Notes: generated from the letters alone by a model not told the origin. A stretch of 64,000 nucleotides of DNA from Balaenoptera acutorostrata (GCF_949987535.1 NC_080074.1:42515641-42579640), one strand, 5' to 3'. Positions 46,926 to 57,215 are shown, counted from the first letter of the stretch. Numbers and translations: made by a program.

Positions 46926-48049
46926 AAAAGTAAACAAAACTAACTGAAGGTCTTATGAATGCTTTCTGAGCTACCCAGCCCGTAACAACTTTTCACTGAG
47001 ATTTAATACTATTAAAATATATTCATCCTCAGTGCTGTCATTAATATTAACCATGAAACTGCCATTAGCCTGAGAGACAAGATTGCTTTGGGTTCTTTCA
47101 AACAGCCAACTGTGACTGTTCTAAAACAAACAAAAATGGCAGGCTACCACTTTAAAGAGGAAAACGATCAAGATGTCAGTTTTATAGCCATGAAAGTCAG
47201 TGAAGCTTGACTCACAGACTGCATGGAGGGTTACCCTCTCTTACCTCTAATTGCATATTTAACAAGAGAATTATTAGATAATGGTGAGAGCAAAATTAAT
47301 TTCTTACTATTGTACAAATTTTAATCCATCTCTTGCTTTTCCTTTTAAAATTTTAGTCCTATCGTTACAACATGTGGTATTCCTCTCTGGCAATATTGTC
47401 TGCTTTCCTCTCTTTATAATATGTTCTCAGTTATGTCTCAACTGAGTTTGTAATTTTTTACTCATTTAGAAGAGTCACTGAAAAAAAAAAGGAATCCATT
47501 TACATAACTGTACTGTTCTCCAACTAGCAACTTCGCCTGGTTTAGGCTGACACTGACTAAGGTGGAAACTTCTTGAAATCTGTAATTGTTTTTTAAAAAT
47601 CACAAGATTACAAAAGGTTTAGGAAAAGAGCAAACACAAAGTACCCTGAGGATACTCTAGCATCATGTCACTGTAATTGCAAACATCAATAAAATATTTA
47701 ACCATGAGACAAGAAATCAGTAAAATGGAAAAACCAATTCCAGAGTAAATTTCAGCAAGCTTAAGAAAATAATAAAAGTGGCCACATGGGAACATAATTA
47801 AACAATAAGAAATCCAGTAAACTGGGTGTTGGAAACAGGAAGAAGTCTTCCTTGAGTCAAAAGGATAGGCAGAATTTAATATCATCAGCTAAAAGCATGT
47901 TGAAAACTGAAACAAAGAGGAATTAGACACATACACACTCACAAAGGACATTAGACCAGTTTACTAAAGAGGTCTAAGGCCTAAGAGGGGAGGAATAAAT
48001 GCAACGAAATATTAGACATTATTTGCAAAAAGCAAAACACATAAGGAAT
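46926..48049. other. Intergenic, repeat-poor
   Basis: Positions 46,960-47,330 show no repeat signature and carry AT-rich homeodomain-like words (ttaatta-type), a possible conserved non-coding stretch. This is inference only. Confidence 0.35.
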
Positions 48050-48064
48050 AAGAAAATATTCTCA

Positions 48065-48504
48065 GGACTTCACTGGCAGTCCAGTGGTTAAGACTTCACC
48101 TTCCAATGCCTGGGGTGTGGGTTCCACCCCTGGTCAGGAAGCTAAGATCTCACATGCCTTGGGGCCAAAAAACCAAAACATAAAACAGAAGCAGGGCTTC
48201 CCTGGTGGCGCAGTGGTTGAGAATCTGCCTGCTAATGCAGGAGACACGGGTTCGAGCCCTGGTCTGGGAAGATCCCACATGCCACGGAGCAGCTGGGCCC
48301 GTGAGCCACAGCTGCTGAGCCTGCGCGTCTGGAGCCTGTGCCCCGCAACGGGAGGGGCCGCGATAGTGAAAGGCCCGCGCACCGCGATGAAGAGCGGTCC
48401 CCGCACCGCGATGAAGAGTGGCCCCCACTTGCCGCAACTAGAGAAAGCCCTCGCACGAACCGAAGACCCAGCACAGCCAAAAATAAATAAATAAATAAAT
48501 AAAT

Positions 48505-48536
<32 letters not shown>

Positions 48537-48625
48537 CAGAAGCAGTATTGTAACAAATTCAATAAAGACTTTAAAAATGGTCCACATCAAAAAAAAAAAA
48601 CCAAAAAAACTTAAAAAAAAAAAAA
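48065..48625 (+). mobile_element. Short CHR-family SINE split by a younger CHR SINE
   Basis: The outer element starts ggacttcactggcagtccag, continues to aaaacagaagcag at 48,194, and resumes after 48,545 as tattgtaacaaattcaataa with a tail ending in A runs. Its own duplication aagaaaatattctca is exact over 15 bp (48,050-48,064 and 48,626-48,640). Confidence 0.92.
48195..48532 (+). mobile_element. CHR-type SINE with 24-bp internal duplication, nested in a CHR SINE
   Basis: Flanked by aaaacagaagcag (48,182-48,194 and 48,533-48,545). The 24-bp unit beginning accgcgatgaagag is tandemly repeated at 48,381 and 48,405, and the gcacgaaccgaagac variant is present, as in the two copies at 39-40 kb. Confidence 0.97.
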
Positions 48626-48640
48626 AAGAAAATATTCTCA

Positions 48641-49640
48641 CTTTACTTAAACTACATAAAGCATAAGATAAAATAAAGGAAACTATGCTGTCTTACAAAT
48701 AAGGACTTACAACTTTAAAAAATAACATTAAACAAAAGAAATAATGTTTTGACACTCCTTTGCACAAAACACAATCACTTTTGATGGGACTTTTATAACA
48801 GACAACATGTGGAGAGGAGAGAAAGAGAACTTAATTAAAGTAATTATGGCACCATTAAAATGTAGACCAAAAGACTATGTCCTAATTTGCAAGGCCTTAC
48901 AGGTCCCTGTGCTAGATGGTACCATTCTTTATAATAGGTGCAGCCAACTATAAGAACAAAAGTCTCTGTTGTACCATCATGGACATGGCAGTTTATTGGA
49001 CAGGCATGCTGTATCTAGAGATTTTATCCACTGCAGATTTTATTCATATCTTAAATCTTTGACAAGAATAATAATCCAGGGATCCCAAACAATTCCATTA
49101 AGTTGGTCAAGCAAGCCTCCATTTTCTCACACTCCTTTCTGAATCTTTCTCCTTTTCTCAAGAGTTTCTTTCTCTTCCTACCCCACGAGGAACACAGTCA
49201 CCTCCATTCAAGCTTTCCTCCTGGAGGAAGGAACAACTCCTGTCCCCAATCTTACCTGATTCCACTTCCATCTGCCCCACTCAACTATGCCTGCCCTGAG
49301 CTCTCTCTCCTTGTAGGTCCTATTGTCTGCAGACACGTTGATAAACTTATCTAAGTATAATGAGGACATTAATACACATCCAAGAATTGGCCCTCTTAGC
49401 TTGCAACTAGAGGAGGAGAGAGGAGCATTTGGGGAAATAATTCAACCAAAGAGACCAAAATTTGGTCCAATTACAATGTCTCAACCATGGGGGGTGGGGA
49501 GGAATATGAGTATAACATAGTGCCTACTACCCAGATGTGGTCCCCAGCCTGAATGCTTAGGAATAAGGACAATAAGTGAAAAACCACCACCAGGAGGGAT
49601 TGTTCTCTGACTGCCTATTTCAGCACAGAAAGGAACTGAC
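48641..49640. other. Intergenic, no recognised feature
   Basis: Nothing diagnostic. Pyrimidine-rich text at 49,110-49,310 is unassigned. Confidence 0.4.
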
Positions 49641-50330
49641 CTGATAAGACTTTGCTGGGGGGGTGACAGGAGGGTGCAGATGGGGGCCAAGGCCATCTCC
49701 CATACTCTCCGGCAGCAGCACCAGGGAAGATCCAGATCTGGCTTCACTTGATGGCGGCAGCGGCAGCAGCTGGCGCCCTTGACAGAGGACAAACTGGCAT
49801 CACAGAGCATCCCTGACTCTCTGAGTGACAACAGCTTCATCGGCAGGAGTAGCCAGGCTACATGGAGATATCTGATGTCACGCATCCCCAGTAGGGGTAG
49901 AAAGAAACCAACATATTGCAGTGGAGGCCTTGGGTATCAGGGAGGTTGAAGGGACTTGTTTCAGAGTTATGTGTGACTGGGGGTGCCCAGAATTCACGGG
50001 AGAGGCAGGAGTGAGTCTCTGAACAAGGCTAGAAGGTCCAGTGTTTTATAGAAGGTATTACAGAGAAACAATGTTTTGTACTTTAAGGTTAACCCAATTT
50101 TTACCCCCAGGTGTGGTCTGAGGATAAATCTCTTAACATGCTACATGGGTGATGTCGGTTAAGTGATTACTCTTTCCAGGAACAGTTTGCATTTTAAGAG
50201 GGACTTCTTGGAGACAACACCTTAACCTTTGTATATCAACATTTCCCCCAACTGTTTAGTGAAGTTGTGGGCTAATGTATCTCCATTTGGGCTCAATACT
50301 CTATTTGTCCAGTTTTTCCAAGGCTGAAGG
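49641..50330 (-). other. Unassigned, possibly LTR-derived
   Basis: This stretch is more GC-rich than its surroundings (cagcggcagcagctggcgcc near 49,758). Read on the minus strand it has a TATAAAA word (50,044-50,050) followed by ttgttcagagactcactcct, a pattern often seen in LTR promoters. I could not match it to a family, and no retroviral genes are nearby. A 65-codon open frame on the plus strand (49,752-49,946) is not convincing. Confidence 0.25.
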
Positions 50331-52394
50331 CCCCTGCATACCATGAGGTGGCTCTAGGTTAGGAAAAGATAATATATGAAGTATTTAAAGTTAAGTTTCC
50401 AATCCCTGAGCCCCTAACCCCAAACTCTTCTTTCCACTTCACGATGAAAACATTTTCATTCGGTCCTACAAAGCATTATAATGAAAAAATGCTATTAAAA
50501 TAGTGCTATTAGGAAGGTATAAAAAGTTACATGCAGCCATTTAATTCTAAGCTTAGAAGAATAAAGATGACACATGTCAGTCTTCGGCCTGATGTTTTTT
50601 AACATTCTCATTATTAATGTATGTATGTACATAATGTAATATGATTAGTAGAGATGTGTCCAGTTTCACCAAATATGGAAATTAAAAAGTGACTTCAGCA
50701 AACATTCTTACACATCCACACTACGTGATTAGGTGCCAACAGCAAATAGTTTTAAGAGGATACCCTAAGTGTCCAATAAACACTTAGAATGACAGAAATG
50801 GAAGGTTCTTCAAAGGTCCTCCAAATCAGACAAACCATTTTAAAGGAAAAAACTGAGGTCTAGGTAGGCAATACCTTTGTTCCATGGCCAAACTTGATCT
50901 AGAACCTATGTCTCTCCACTACTCAAAGTGAATGCCTTCCCTTCTAGATAAGGCTCTGGAGATTAATGGGACGCCTGTCCCCCATTTTATCCAGAACCTT
51001 GGTTCCAGGGCAGTGGTCAATCTCCATTTTTACCCTCCAAACATTGTGGTCTCTCCAAACAACCACGCCCAAACCTGCAGCATAAATGTAGCATCATGTA
51101 AAGGGGTGTCCCACTATACACTCTCCATTATCACATTATTCCCGGAAACACCCAACCCAGCTCAAAATCCATCCTATCTGTTGCGGTCTGAAATGTTTGT
51201 TACAGCACAACCCACTCCCTGTACCCTTGCCTATAACATGCATACATAAGTACACACATGCAAACATGCACACAATATATGCTATCTTTTCATTAAGTGA
51301 GGACGCAAATCACACATTCATTAAGGAAACTGACCTTGCTCAATAGTGCCCAGGATGACAAGGAGTCTGTAAAGATAAAGAATGAATTCCCTCTGTTCCC
51401 TATGGGACATGTAATCACAGCTTAAGCAGCTCTCTTTGAACAGCTGGACATCTGGATGTCATTTGAGATGGGAGCCATAACTGCCCTTTGGTATTAATAT
51501 CGTTTTTTTTAAATTGTTGCTAAAGCCATGAGCAGGAACCAATCATGAACTCATTCTCCTTCTGACATTGCTTATGGTCAGCCAAGAATACATTTTCTGC
51601 CTTCTCTGAACCTGCAAGCAGTTAGAGAAGCAAATATATCACATTCCCAGACCCAGGAATAGCTGAAGACAAAGGCCATTTTAAATGGCAGCCCTCGGTT
51701 TAAGAAGAACCATTCAACTGATCCACTCAGAGACCTCAGAATTGCCAGGATGTGAAGTCAAGGTCCTTCTGTTATCCATATGGGGAAAAATCAGTTTCTA
51801 ATTCCCTTCTGTGACTGAACTTTTGCGAACAGATGTTACACCAAGATGACTGTGCTTGCAGTGTAGAAAGAAAGGAAAATATCAGAGGAAGTTGACACAT
51901 TAACTGGACGACTCAGACTAAATGACATGGATTGTATTTCACTACAGTTATTCTTTCTGTAAAGTGTGATAAATCTTGAGATTTGGAACCCCGAAAGGGC
52001 AAAAGACTATTTGCAAGTTTGAGAAGGCATGCAGTACGTCTTGTATACAGAGGAATGTCAGTCATCATCTGTGTATATTTTGATCACAGCCCTTGCTGTT
52101 CCTTCTTCTGTTAACCTCCACCTGCCCATCAGGTTTCTCATTTACAACCTCATCTCCTTCCGAGAACCAGTGATGACATAGCCATAAACCAGGAAGACCC
52201 AGCCCTTTGAAACCTCTGCACCTATTCCAGAGAGCAATACACCTGCCCAACTCTTCCTGTCCTCACTGATGGGACCTGAGGATCCATTTCTGAAACCACT
52301 GAGTCAGAAGCATCCAAAGGAATCGATGAATAACCATACAATTAGCATGTGCAAACGAACAAGACACTAGGAATTGAAAAAAACTTAATACTAC
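50331..52394. other. Intergenic upstream of E2F7, repeat-poor
   Basis: About 2 kb, 3-5 kb upstream of the CpG island, with no repeat I recognise and no gene. It is a reasonable place for distal regulatory elements, but nothing in the sequence proves it. Confidence 0.35.
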
Positions 52395-52514
52395 CCAAGT
52401 CCAATTCCAGATCAAGTAAACTAGAAATCTCTGAGTGTGCAGTTCAGGTATAGGTATTTTAAAAAAATCTCTCCAGGTGATTTTAGGGAACGGACAGGAT
52501 TGAGAACCACAGGC
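52395..52514 (+). mobile_element. MER5-like hAT fragment
   Basis: Ends with ctctccaggtgattttaggg and ggattgagaaccacagg, the characteristic right end of MER5-type elements. Confidence 0.7.
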
Positions 52515-52639
52515 TTAGCACAATACAGAACCCTGGGGACTGTGGCCATGTAGGTAATATTATACTGTTCCAAAGTCAATGATCTTTCAGGCAAAGATTA
52601 TCGAGGTAGAACTGTAAAATACTTCAAATAGCATGAAAC

Positions 52640-53030
52640 GTGGTGTGGCAATTTTAAAATATGGCCCCAAATTCTTTGTCACTTCTCCCATTGAGAAGTA
52701 GGGTATATGTCCTCACCTCTTAAATATGAATGGATCTTTGACTGCTTTGTTTTAAAAAGTACAGCAGAATTGATACTATCTTAGTTCTGAGGTTACATCA
52801 CAAAAGTGCACAAAGTACAATTTCCACTTTGTGGGCTAGGAGACTCTTTTTGGAGCCCTGAGCCACCACTTAAGTCCAACCAACTTGAATCACCATGCTG
52901 TGAGGAAGATCAAGTCACATGGAGAAGGCACATTTTCTTGATGCCCTAGCTGAGCTCCCAGCCACCATCAGCTTCAACTGAGTAACTGAGAAACTGACAG
53001 ATTATTTACAAATTCTGGGACTTGAAAACA
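52640..53030 (+). mobile_element. LTR-like repeat, MaLR or similar
   Basis: Contains gtcacttctcccattgagaa, atgaatggatctttgactgc and aagtcacatggagaaggcac, the order of a common mammalian LTR family. The family name is uncertain. Confidence 0.5.
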
Positions 53031-53349
53031 TCAATATAAATAAGTGGTACAATATAAATGGAGTACTGTCTCTGAATTTGCCCATCAAACATTCATTTTC
53101 TAGTTTTCCTCCAAAACTAAGATCACTCTTGCTTTAAGCAATCAATGAAATTACAAGTGTTTGAGGCTACATATTGTTTTTCGTGTTTTGAATAGATAGA
53201 GGCTGCATTTTAATTGAAATAGATGGAAAAAATACTCTGAAAATGCTAGGAAAAGGTCTGTAACATAAAACTGCCTAACTTCAAAGAAACAACCAATATT
53301 ATTTTGAAATATTAGAGAAATGAATGGACTTTAATCATTGAAATGGTGA

Positions 53350-53802
53350 TCTAGAAGGCTGAATGGGGGTCCCCAAAAAAGGCATATCCATGTCCTAATC
53401 CCTGGAACCGGTGAATGCTACCTTATTTGGAAAGGTCTTTACAGACGTAATTAAGGCTCTTGAGATGAGATCATTCTAGGTTGTATAGATGGGACCTAGA
53501 TCCAGTGACAGGTATCCTTGTAAGAGGCACACAGGAGAGATTTAAGACCCACCAAGAGGAGGCAACATGACCACCAAGGCAGAGATCTGAGTGAGACAGC
53601 CATACATTCGTCAGGACTGCTTACAGCCACCAGAAGCTGGAAGAGACGAGGAAAAGGTTCTCCTCCAGCGCACCAGAGGGAGTGTGGCCCTGCCAACATC
53701 TTGATTTCAGACTTCTGGCCTCCAGAATTGTGACAGAATAAATTTCTGGCTTACCAACCAGTCTGTGGTAATTAGTTACAATAGCCACAGGAAATTAATA
53801 CA
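53350..53802 (+). mobile_element. Solo LTR of ERVL-MaLR type (MLT1-like), sense
   Basis: Contains catatccatgtcctaatccc, accttatttggaaaggtctt, a ggcctccagaattgtgac segment, ataaatttctggcttaccaa and ccagtctgtggtaattag. It lies about 1.7 kb upstream of the E2F7 exon 1 donor in the same orientation. Confidence 0.85.
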
Positions 53803-54279
53803 GTTGGGGAAAAAAAAATCTTCATCTAATTTTCTGCTTCTACACAAGTGCAAAATTTAATAAATTGCAATTTTATTCTTTATAGTTGTCTCCTTATGCT
53901 TCTACCTACAAGACAGATTTCAGTTTAAAGTATCATTTCTATTATAAAAGTGTCAAATTTGTATAACTATTGTTATTTTTCTTTAAGTTTAATATTTCCC
54001 ATGGTTTTTTTTTTTTGTCTTTTCAATGTATGATCTAGCAGTGATTTTTAGGCTGTATTTATCAGCAATCTAAATAGAGTACAAAGTGAAGCACTTGACT
54101 GAGCATTCTGAATTCTGCAGAAAGTTTGTTTAAGTACGTTTATATATTTAATATATAAATTTGGGAGGTGAGGGGTGGAAAGTGAAGCACTTGGTACAGA
54201 AAGGATAATAAGGAGAATGATATCCTTGCTAGAAAGGATACAGTTTGTAGGGAAATGTCTGCAGACATGCTTTAAAGAA
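53803..54279. other. Intergenic, AT-rich
   Basis: No recognised feature. Confidence 0.4.
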
Positions 54280-54642
54280 GGCTGGCAAATTCCAATAGTG
54301 GAACATCCTACAAAATAACTTACCAGTACTCCTCAACATTGTCGAGGTCATCAAAAATGAGGAAAGTATGAGAAATTGTCACAGCCAAGAGGAGCCTACG
54401 GAGACATGAAGACTAAATGTAACGCTGTGTCCTGGAACAGAAAAAAGGACATTGGATAAAAATGACGGAAATCTGAATAATGACTTTAGCTAAGAATAAT
54501 ATAGCAATATCGGTCATTTAACAAACGCACTACACAGTAAAGATGTTCATGAATAGGTGAAACTGGGTGGCAGATACGCGGGAACTCCCTGTGCTATCGT
54601 CTCAATTTTTCTGTAAATTTAAAGCTGTTCTTAACGTATACT

Positions 54643-54644
<2 letters not shown>
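54280..54644 (+). mobile_element. L1M-type 3' UTR, sense
   Basis: Matches the known L1M 3' end in order: cattgtcgaggtcatcaaaa, cacagccaagaggagcctac with ggagacatgaagactaaatg, tttttctgtaaatttaaagc. It stops at the CA microsatellite. Confidence 0.8.

Positions 54645-54690
<46 letters not shown>
54645..54690. repeat. (CA)n microsatellite
   Basis: More than 20 uninterrupted CA units where the A tail of the preceding L1 would be expected. Confidence 0.97.
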
Positions 54691-54691
<1 letters not shown>

Positions 54692-55429
54692 CTGTCTCTA
54701 TCAACATTCCTATTTTAAGAAACTAAGGTTGAGGGAAGTGAAACATTTCATACAAATCAGCAATGTTGAGGAAATTTTCTCGACTTTCCCAGAATGCTAG
54801 TCCATACTGCAGAGAGTTATTTAATAAGGCTAATTATTGGCGATGTTCTGAAAAGGTAACAACACCAATAAACTTTTCTGGACTTGCAAAGAAAAAAGAA
54901 AAAACAGCTGGTTCTGCTGGCAGTCGAGTTCCCAGAGCTAACTGGCGTGCCATCTGCTCGCAGCATAGAGTGGTAACCATGGTTCACGTGTCACACCAGC
55001 GTTCGTGTTAAGAAGTTTGCCCCAACAAGCCTGGACAACTTCGCTTCCGCGCAGGTTGCTGGGGGCAGGGGTGGCGGCGGCAGCATCCAGAGCGTGTATA
55101 TCGTTTTCCCAAACTCCATCTGCTCTCCCCTCCCCAAGCTGTGCCCGCTGTCTCCCCGCGCCACAAGCCGCAAGACGGGCGGGTCTTTTACGCAAAACAA
55201 AAGAGTCCTCTTCCTCCTCCTCCCGCCGTCCCGCGCCGCCCCCACCTTGGCTTCCCGCGGCCGCCCGGGCCCGCGTCCCCGGCAAGAATTGGCTCCCGGG
55301 CCCGAGGTTTCCAGGTACCCGGAAGGGGGAGGGGGCGAGGCGGCAACAATTGGGCGGGTGAGGTCGAAACGCGCGCCCAGGAGCGCCAAGACTCCGAGGG
55401 GCGGCGAGCCCGGGCCGTGCCGCCGCGCG

Positions 55430-55466
55430 ATTGGCCGGGGCAGCTTCGCCGGCCGCCGCTGATTGG
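55430..55466 (+). promoter_or_regulatory. Tandem inverted CCAAT boxes, 32 bp apart
   Basis: Two attgg motifs (55,430 and 55,462), in gcgattggcc and tgattggtgg contexts that fit NF-Y, spaced 32 bp. Spacing of about three helical turns is known for NF-Y pairs in cell-cycle promoters. Binding is inferred. Confidence 0.55.
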
Positions 55467-55499
55467 TGGATTCTCAAATTCGGTCTCAAGGCGCCAGAG

Positions 55500-55744
55500 G
55501 AGGTGTTTTAGCGGGGACTGCGATCCGGCGCTGGAGTCGCGCTCGGCGTGTCGGAGCGCTGGCGCTGCCCGGACGCCGCGGGGTCCCCGCTAGCGCAGGG
55601 CACTCGGAGCGGGGAACTGCGCGCCTCGCTTTCCCCGCCCGATGTCGCCGCCCGGCTACTGATCGACTCGCCCAGCTGATCCCGCGCTGCTGTGGGGTCG
55701 TGGAGGTCCCGGTAGAGGCAGGAAGGCTCCTTCTCAAAGGGGGA
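55500..55744 (+). other. E2F7: E2F7 exon 1, 5' untranslated (5' end approximate)
   Basis: The exon is inferred from a strong donor: the sequence reads AAAGGGGGA then GTAAGT, so the exon ends at 55,744. The start position is a guess from the CCAAT boxes. The only obvious ATG inside (55,642) opens a 6-codon uORF. Open frames of 100-150 codons across the island in several registers and on both strands are products of its high GC content and are not coding. RNA evidence would fix the 5' end. Confidence 0.6.
55642..55662 (+). other. Upstream ORF in E2F7 exon 1 (MSPPGY, stop)
   Basis: ATG followed by five codons and TGA, all within the likely 5' UTR. Its initiation context (c at -3, t at +4) is weak, so it would be leaky. 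It lies before the main start, which is reached only after splicing. Confidence 0.5.
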
Positions 55745-56420
55745 GTAAGTAGCGTGCGGCCCCGGCGCTGGCGGGGAGGCGGGAATTGGGGCGAAAGGGG
55801 ACCCTCCCGCCCCGGCTGCCAGCCTGCCACCCCTCCCCTCCCCGGCTGCCGCCGGACCAGGCGTGCGAGGGGTGTCTGGGCTCCAGCTCTCCCTCCGGCC
55901 GGGCAGTAGGGAACCTGCCCTTCCTCACGATCTGGGGGTTTCATTGGAAAAGTTTATCTTTGGGGTCTGCTCGGAGGCCTGGGAAAGGGCTGCGCTGAGC
56001 GCTGAGTGGGTTTGGTCTAGCGATCAGGTTTCCTTCCCCCCTGATTCAAAACCCCTCAAAGCCGAATTCCTCCCCGTTCTTTGCGCCAAAATTAACTGAC
56101 CTAGGAGACCCTGTGCTTTCTGACAGATTTGCCCTACACTCTCCTGACTTGAAACTTAATTTTGTGCTGTTGCTTTTCATTAAAAATTATTATTTTTGTC
56201 GGGTTTTTTTTTCTTCCCAATTTCAGTAATTACTAAGCACACTTAAGTGTTTGTGCTCGTTCGTGTGCGTTTTGGAGAGTTGGAGTGGACACAATCCTGA
56301 AAATTCCCAGGATGAGTTTAGGGAGCGGAAGTTCATGTTCATGAGCAAGTAATAGATATTTTTGTTGAAGGAAAGAATATCCAATTTAAAGTCATTTTCT
56401 AATGTAACTGTGCATTACAG
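55745..56420 (+). other. E2F7: E2F7 intron 1
   Basis: 676 bases from GTAAGT to a gcattacag acceptor. The first half belongs to the CpG island. It contains a consensus E2F site on the minus strand at 56,083-56,090. A possible branch point is ctaat around 56,398. Confidence 0.75.
56083..56090 (-). promoter_or_regulatory. Consensus E2F site in intron 1
   Basis: The plus strand reads gcgccaaa, so the minus strand reads TTTGGCGC, a perfect match to the E2F core TTTSGCGC, with AAA following. It is about 340 bases downstream of exon 1. E2F1-type activators and E2F7/8 are known to bind such sites. Occupancy here is inferred. Confidence 0.5.
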
Positions 56421-56504
56421 ATGGAGGTAAATTGTTTAACACTAAAAGACCTGATCAACCCCAGACTAGATTTTGCAATTGAAGATGGGGAAAATGCACA
56501 AAAG
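56421..56504 (+). CDS. E2F7: E2F7 exon 2, first coding exon (N-terminal 28 residues)
   Basis: E2F7 is an atypical E2F: it binds E2F sites through two DNA-binding domains without a DP partner and represses S-phase genes in the nucleus. This exon is 84 nt, 28 codons, phase 0 at its end. The protein begins [11 protein letters not shown] and ends IEDGENAQK, which I recognise as the E2F7 amino terminus. The exon is bounded by a gcattacag acceptor and a GTAAGT donor. The ATG is the first three bases of the exon; splicing to exon 1 gives GGAATGG, a good initiation context. Compared with human as I recall it (LISPRQPRLDFAVED), this sequence reads [12 protein letters not shown]: three residues fewer plus S to N and V to I. 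The DNA-binding domains are encoded by later exons outside the window. Homology search against E2F7 orthologues would settle it. Confidence 0.9.
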
Positions 56505-57060
56505 GTAAGTGAACTTAAATACCTTAAGTTCTATCATATTTAGGATGGTGAAGTCTAATTCAATTCAGGATTCCAACATGCCATTTGTATTTGTCTTATA
56601 AACATAATAATCTTGATGAACATTTTAGGACTATGCTTTTCTTTTTTTTTTTTTTATGGAGGAGGCATCTTCCAACCATTATTGTTGAATTTCTCAGTCA
56701 TTGTGCAGTGGTTAGATGTAATGTTGAAACCGACTTATATGAATCAAAGATATGCTAGACACTGCAATCAAAAGTTTGTAATAATTGTAGTTATCAAGAG
56801 TAGAATTAGCTAATGCTGGGCAGGAATATTAAGCCTCAGTTCCCAGGAAAATAGACTTTTTTACTCTAAATGCTAGATTATTAAAGTGCAGTGAAATGTT
56901 CTTCATCCTGATGGACCAGCTCCTAGAGGTGGTTCCTTTCTCCCAAGAGCATGACCAGTGTCTCCCATATAGGGAGATAAAGTGACTGAGCTCACCAAGG
57001 ACTCTTTGAATATTTTACAGTGTTACTGCTGGTTTTGCACTGAGCTTTCCCTTGTGGTTT

Positions 57061-57215
57061 TCGCATGCCTTGTGATTTGTAAGACAGTAGTAGCGTTTTC
57101 AAGAAACATTACGAAGTGAACCGGCCATAGCAATGTCTAAACCGGACCCATGTCGGCACAATGCCCTCACCAGCCGGTGCCCTACCGAAAAGGTGTAATA
57201 GCTTGTTAGTAGCGA
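57061..57215. other. CpG-bearing unassigned segment in E2F7 intron 2
   Basis: Nine CpG dinucleotides in about 155 bases (for example aaccggacc, gtcggcac, cagccggtgc, taccgaaa, agcgaac), whereas the surrounding intron has almost none. No repeat family recognised. It could be a conserved element, an unmethylated regulatory site, or a recent insertion. Confidence 0.5.

Larger units (their letters stand above)
55020..56010 (+). promoter_or_regulatory. E2F7: CpG island and promoter region of E2F7
   Basis: A sharp change from AT-rich flank to GC-rich sequence dense in CpG, about 1 kb long, spanning the first exon. Visible elements on the + strand include inverted CCAAT boxes (attgg) at 55,288-55,292, 55,349-55,353, 55,430-55,434 and 55,462-55,466, with another at 55,784-55,788 in intron 1. 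A GC box gggcggg is at 55,352-55,358. E2F-like words (one mismatch) occur at 55,383-55,390 and 55,779-55,786. There is no TATA box near the likely start. This is the usual architecture of a cell-cycle gene promoter. The exact transcription start is not determinable; 55,470-55,560 is my guess. Confidence 0.85.

Noticed and set aside
49752..49946. 65-codon frame resembling ordinary protein composition
   Set aside because: Too short to stand alone, no start codon or known family, and it lies in a possibly LTR-derived block.
55005..55944. Many overlapping 100-180 codon frames across the CpG island on both strands
   Set aside because: High GC content removes stop codons. The frames conflict with each other, have no domain, and lie in the promoter and 5' UTR.
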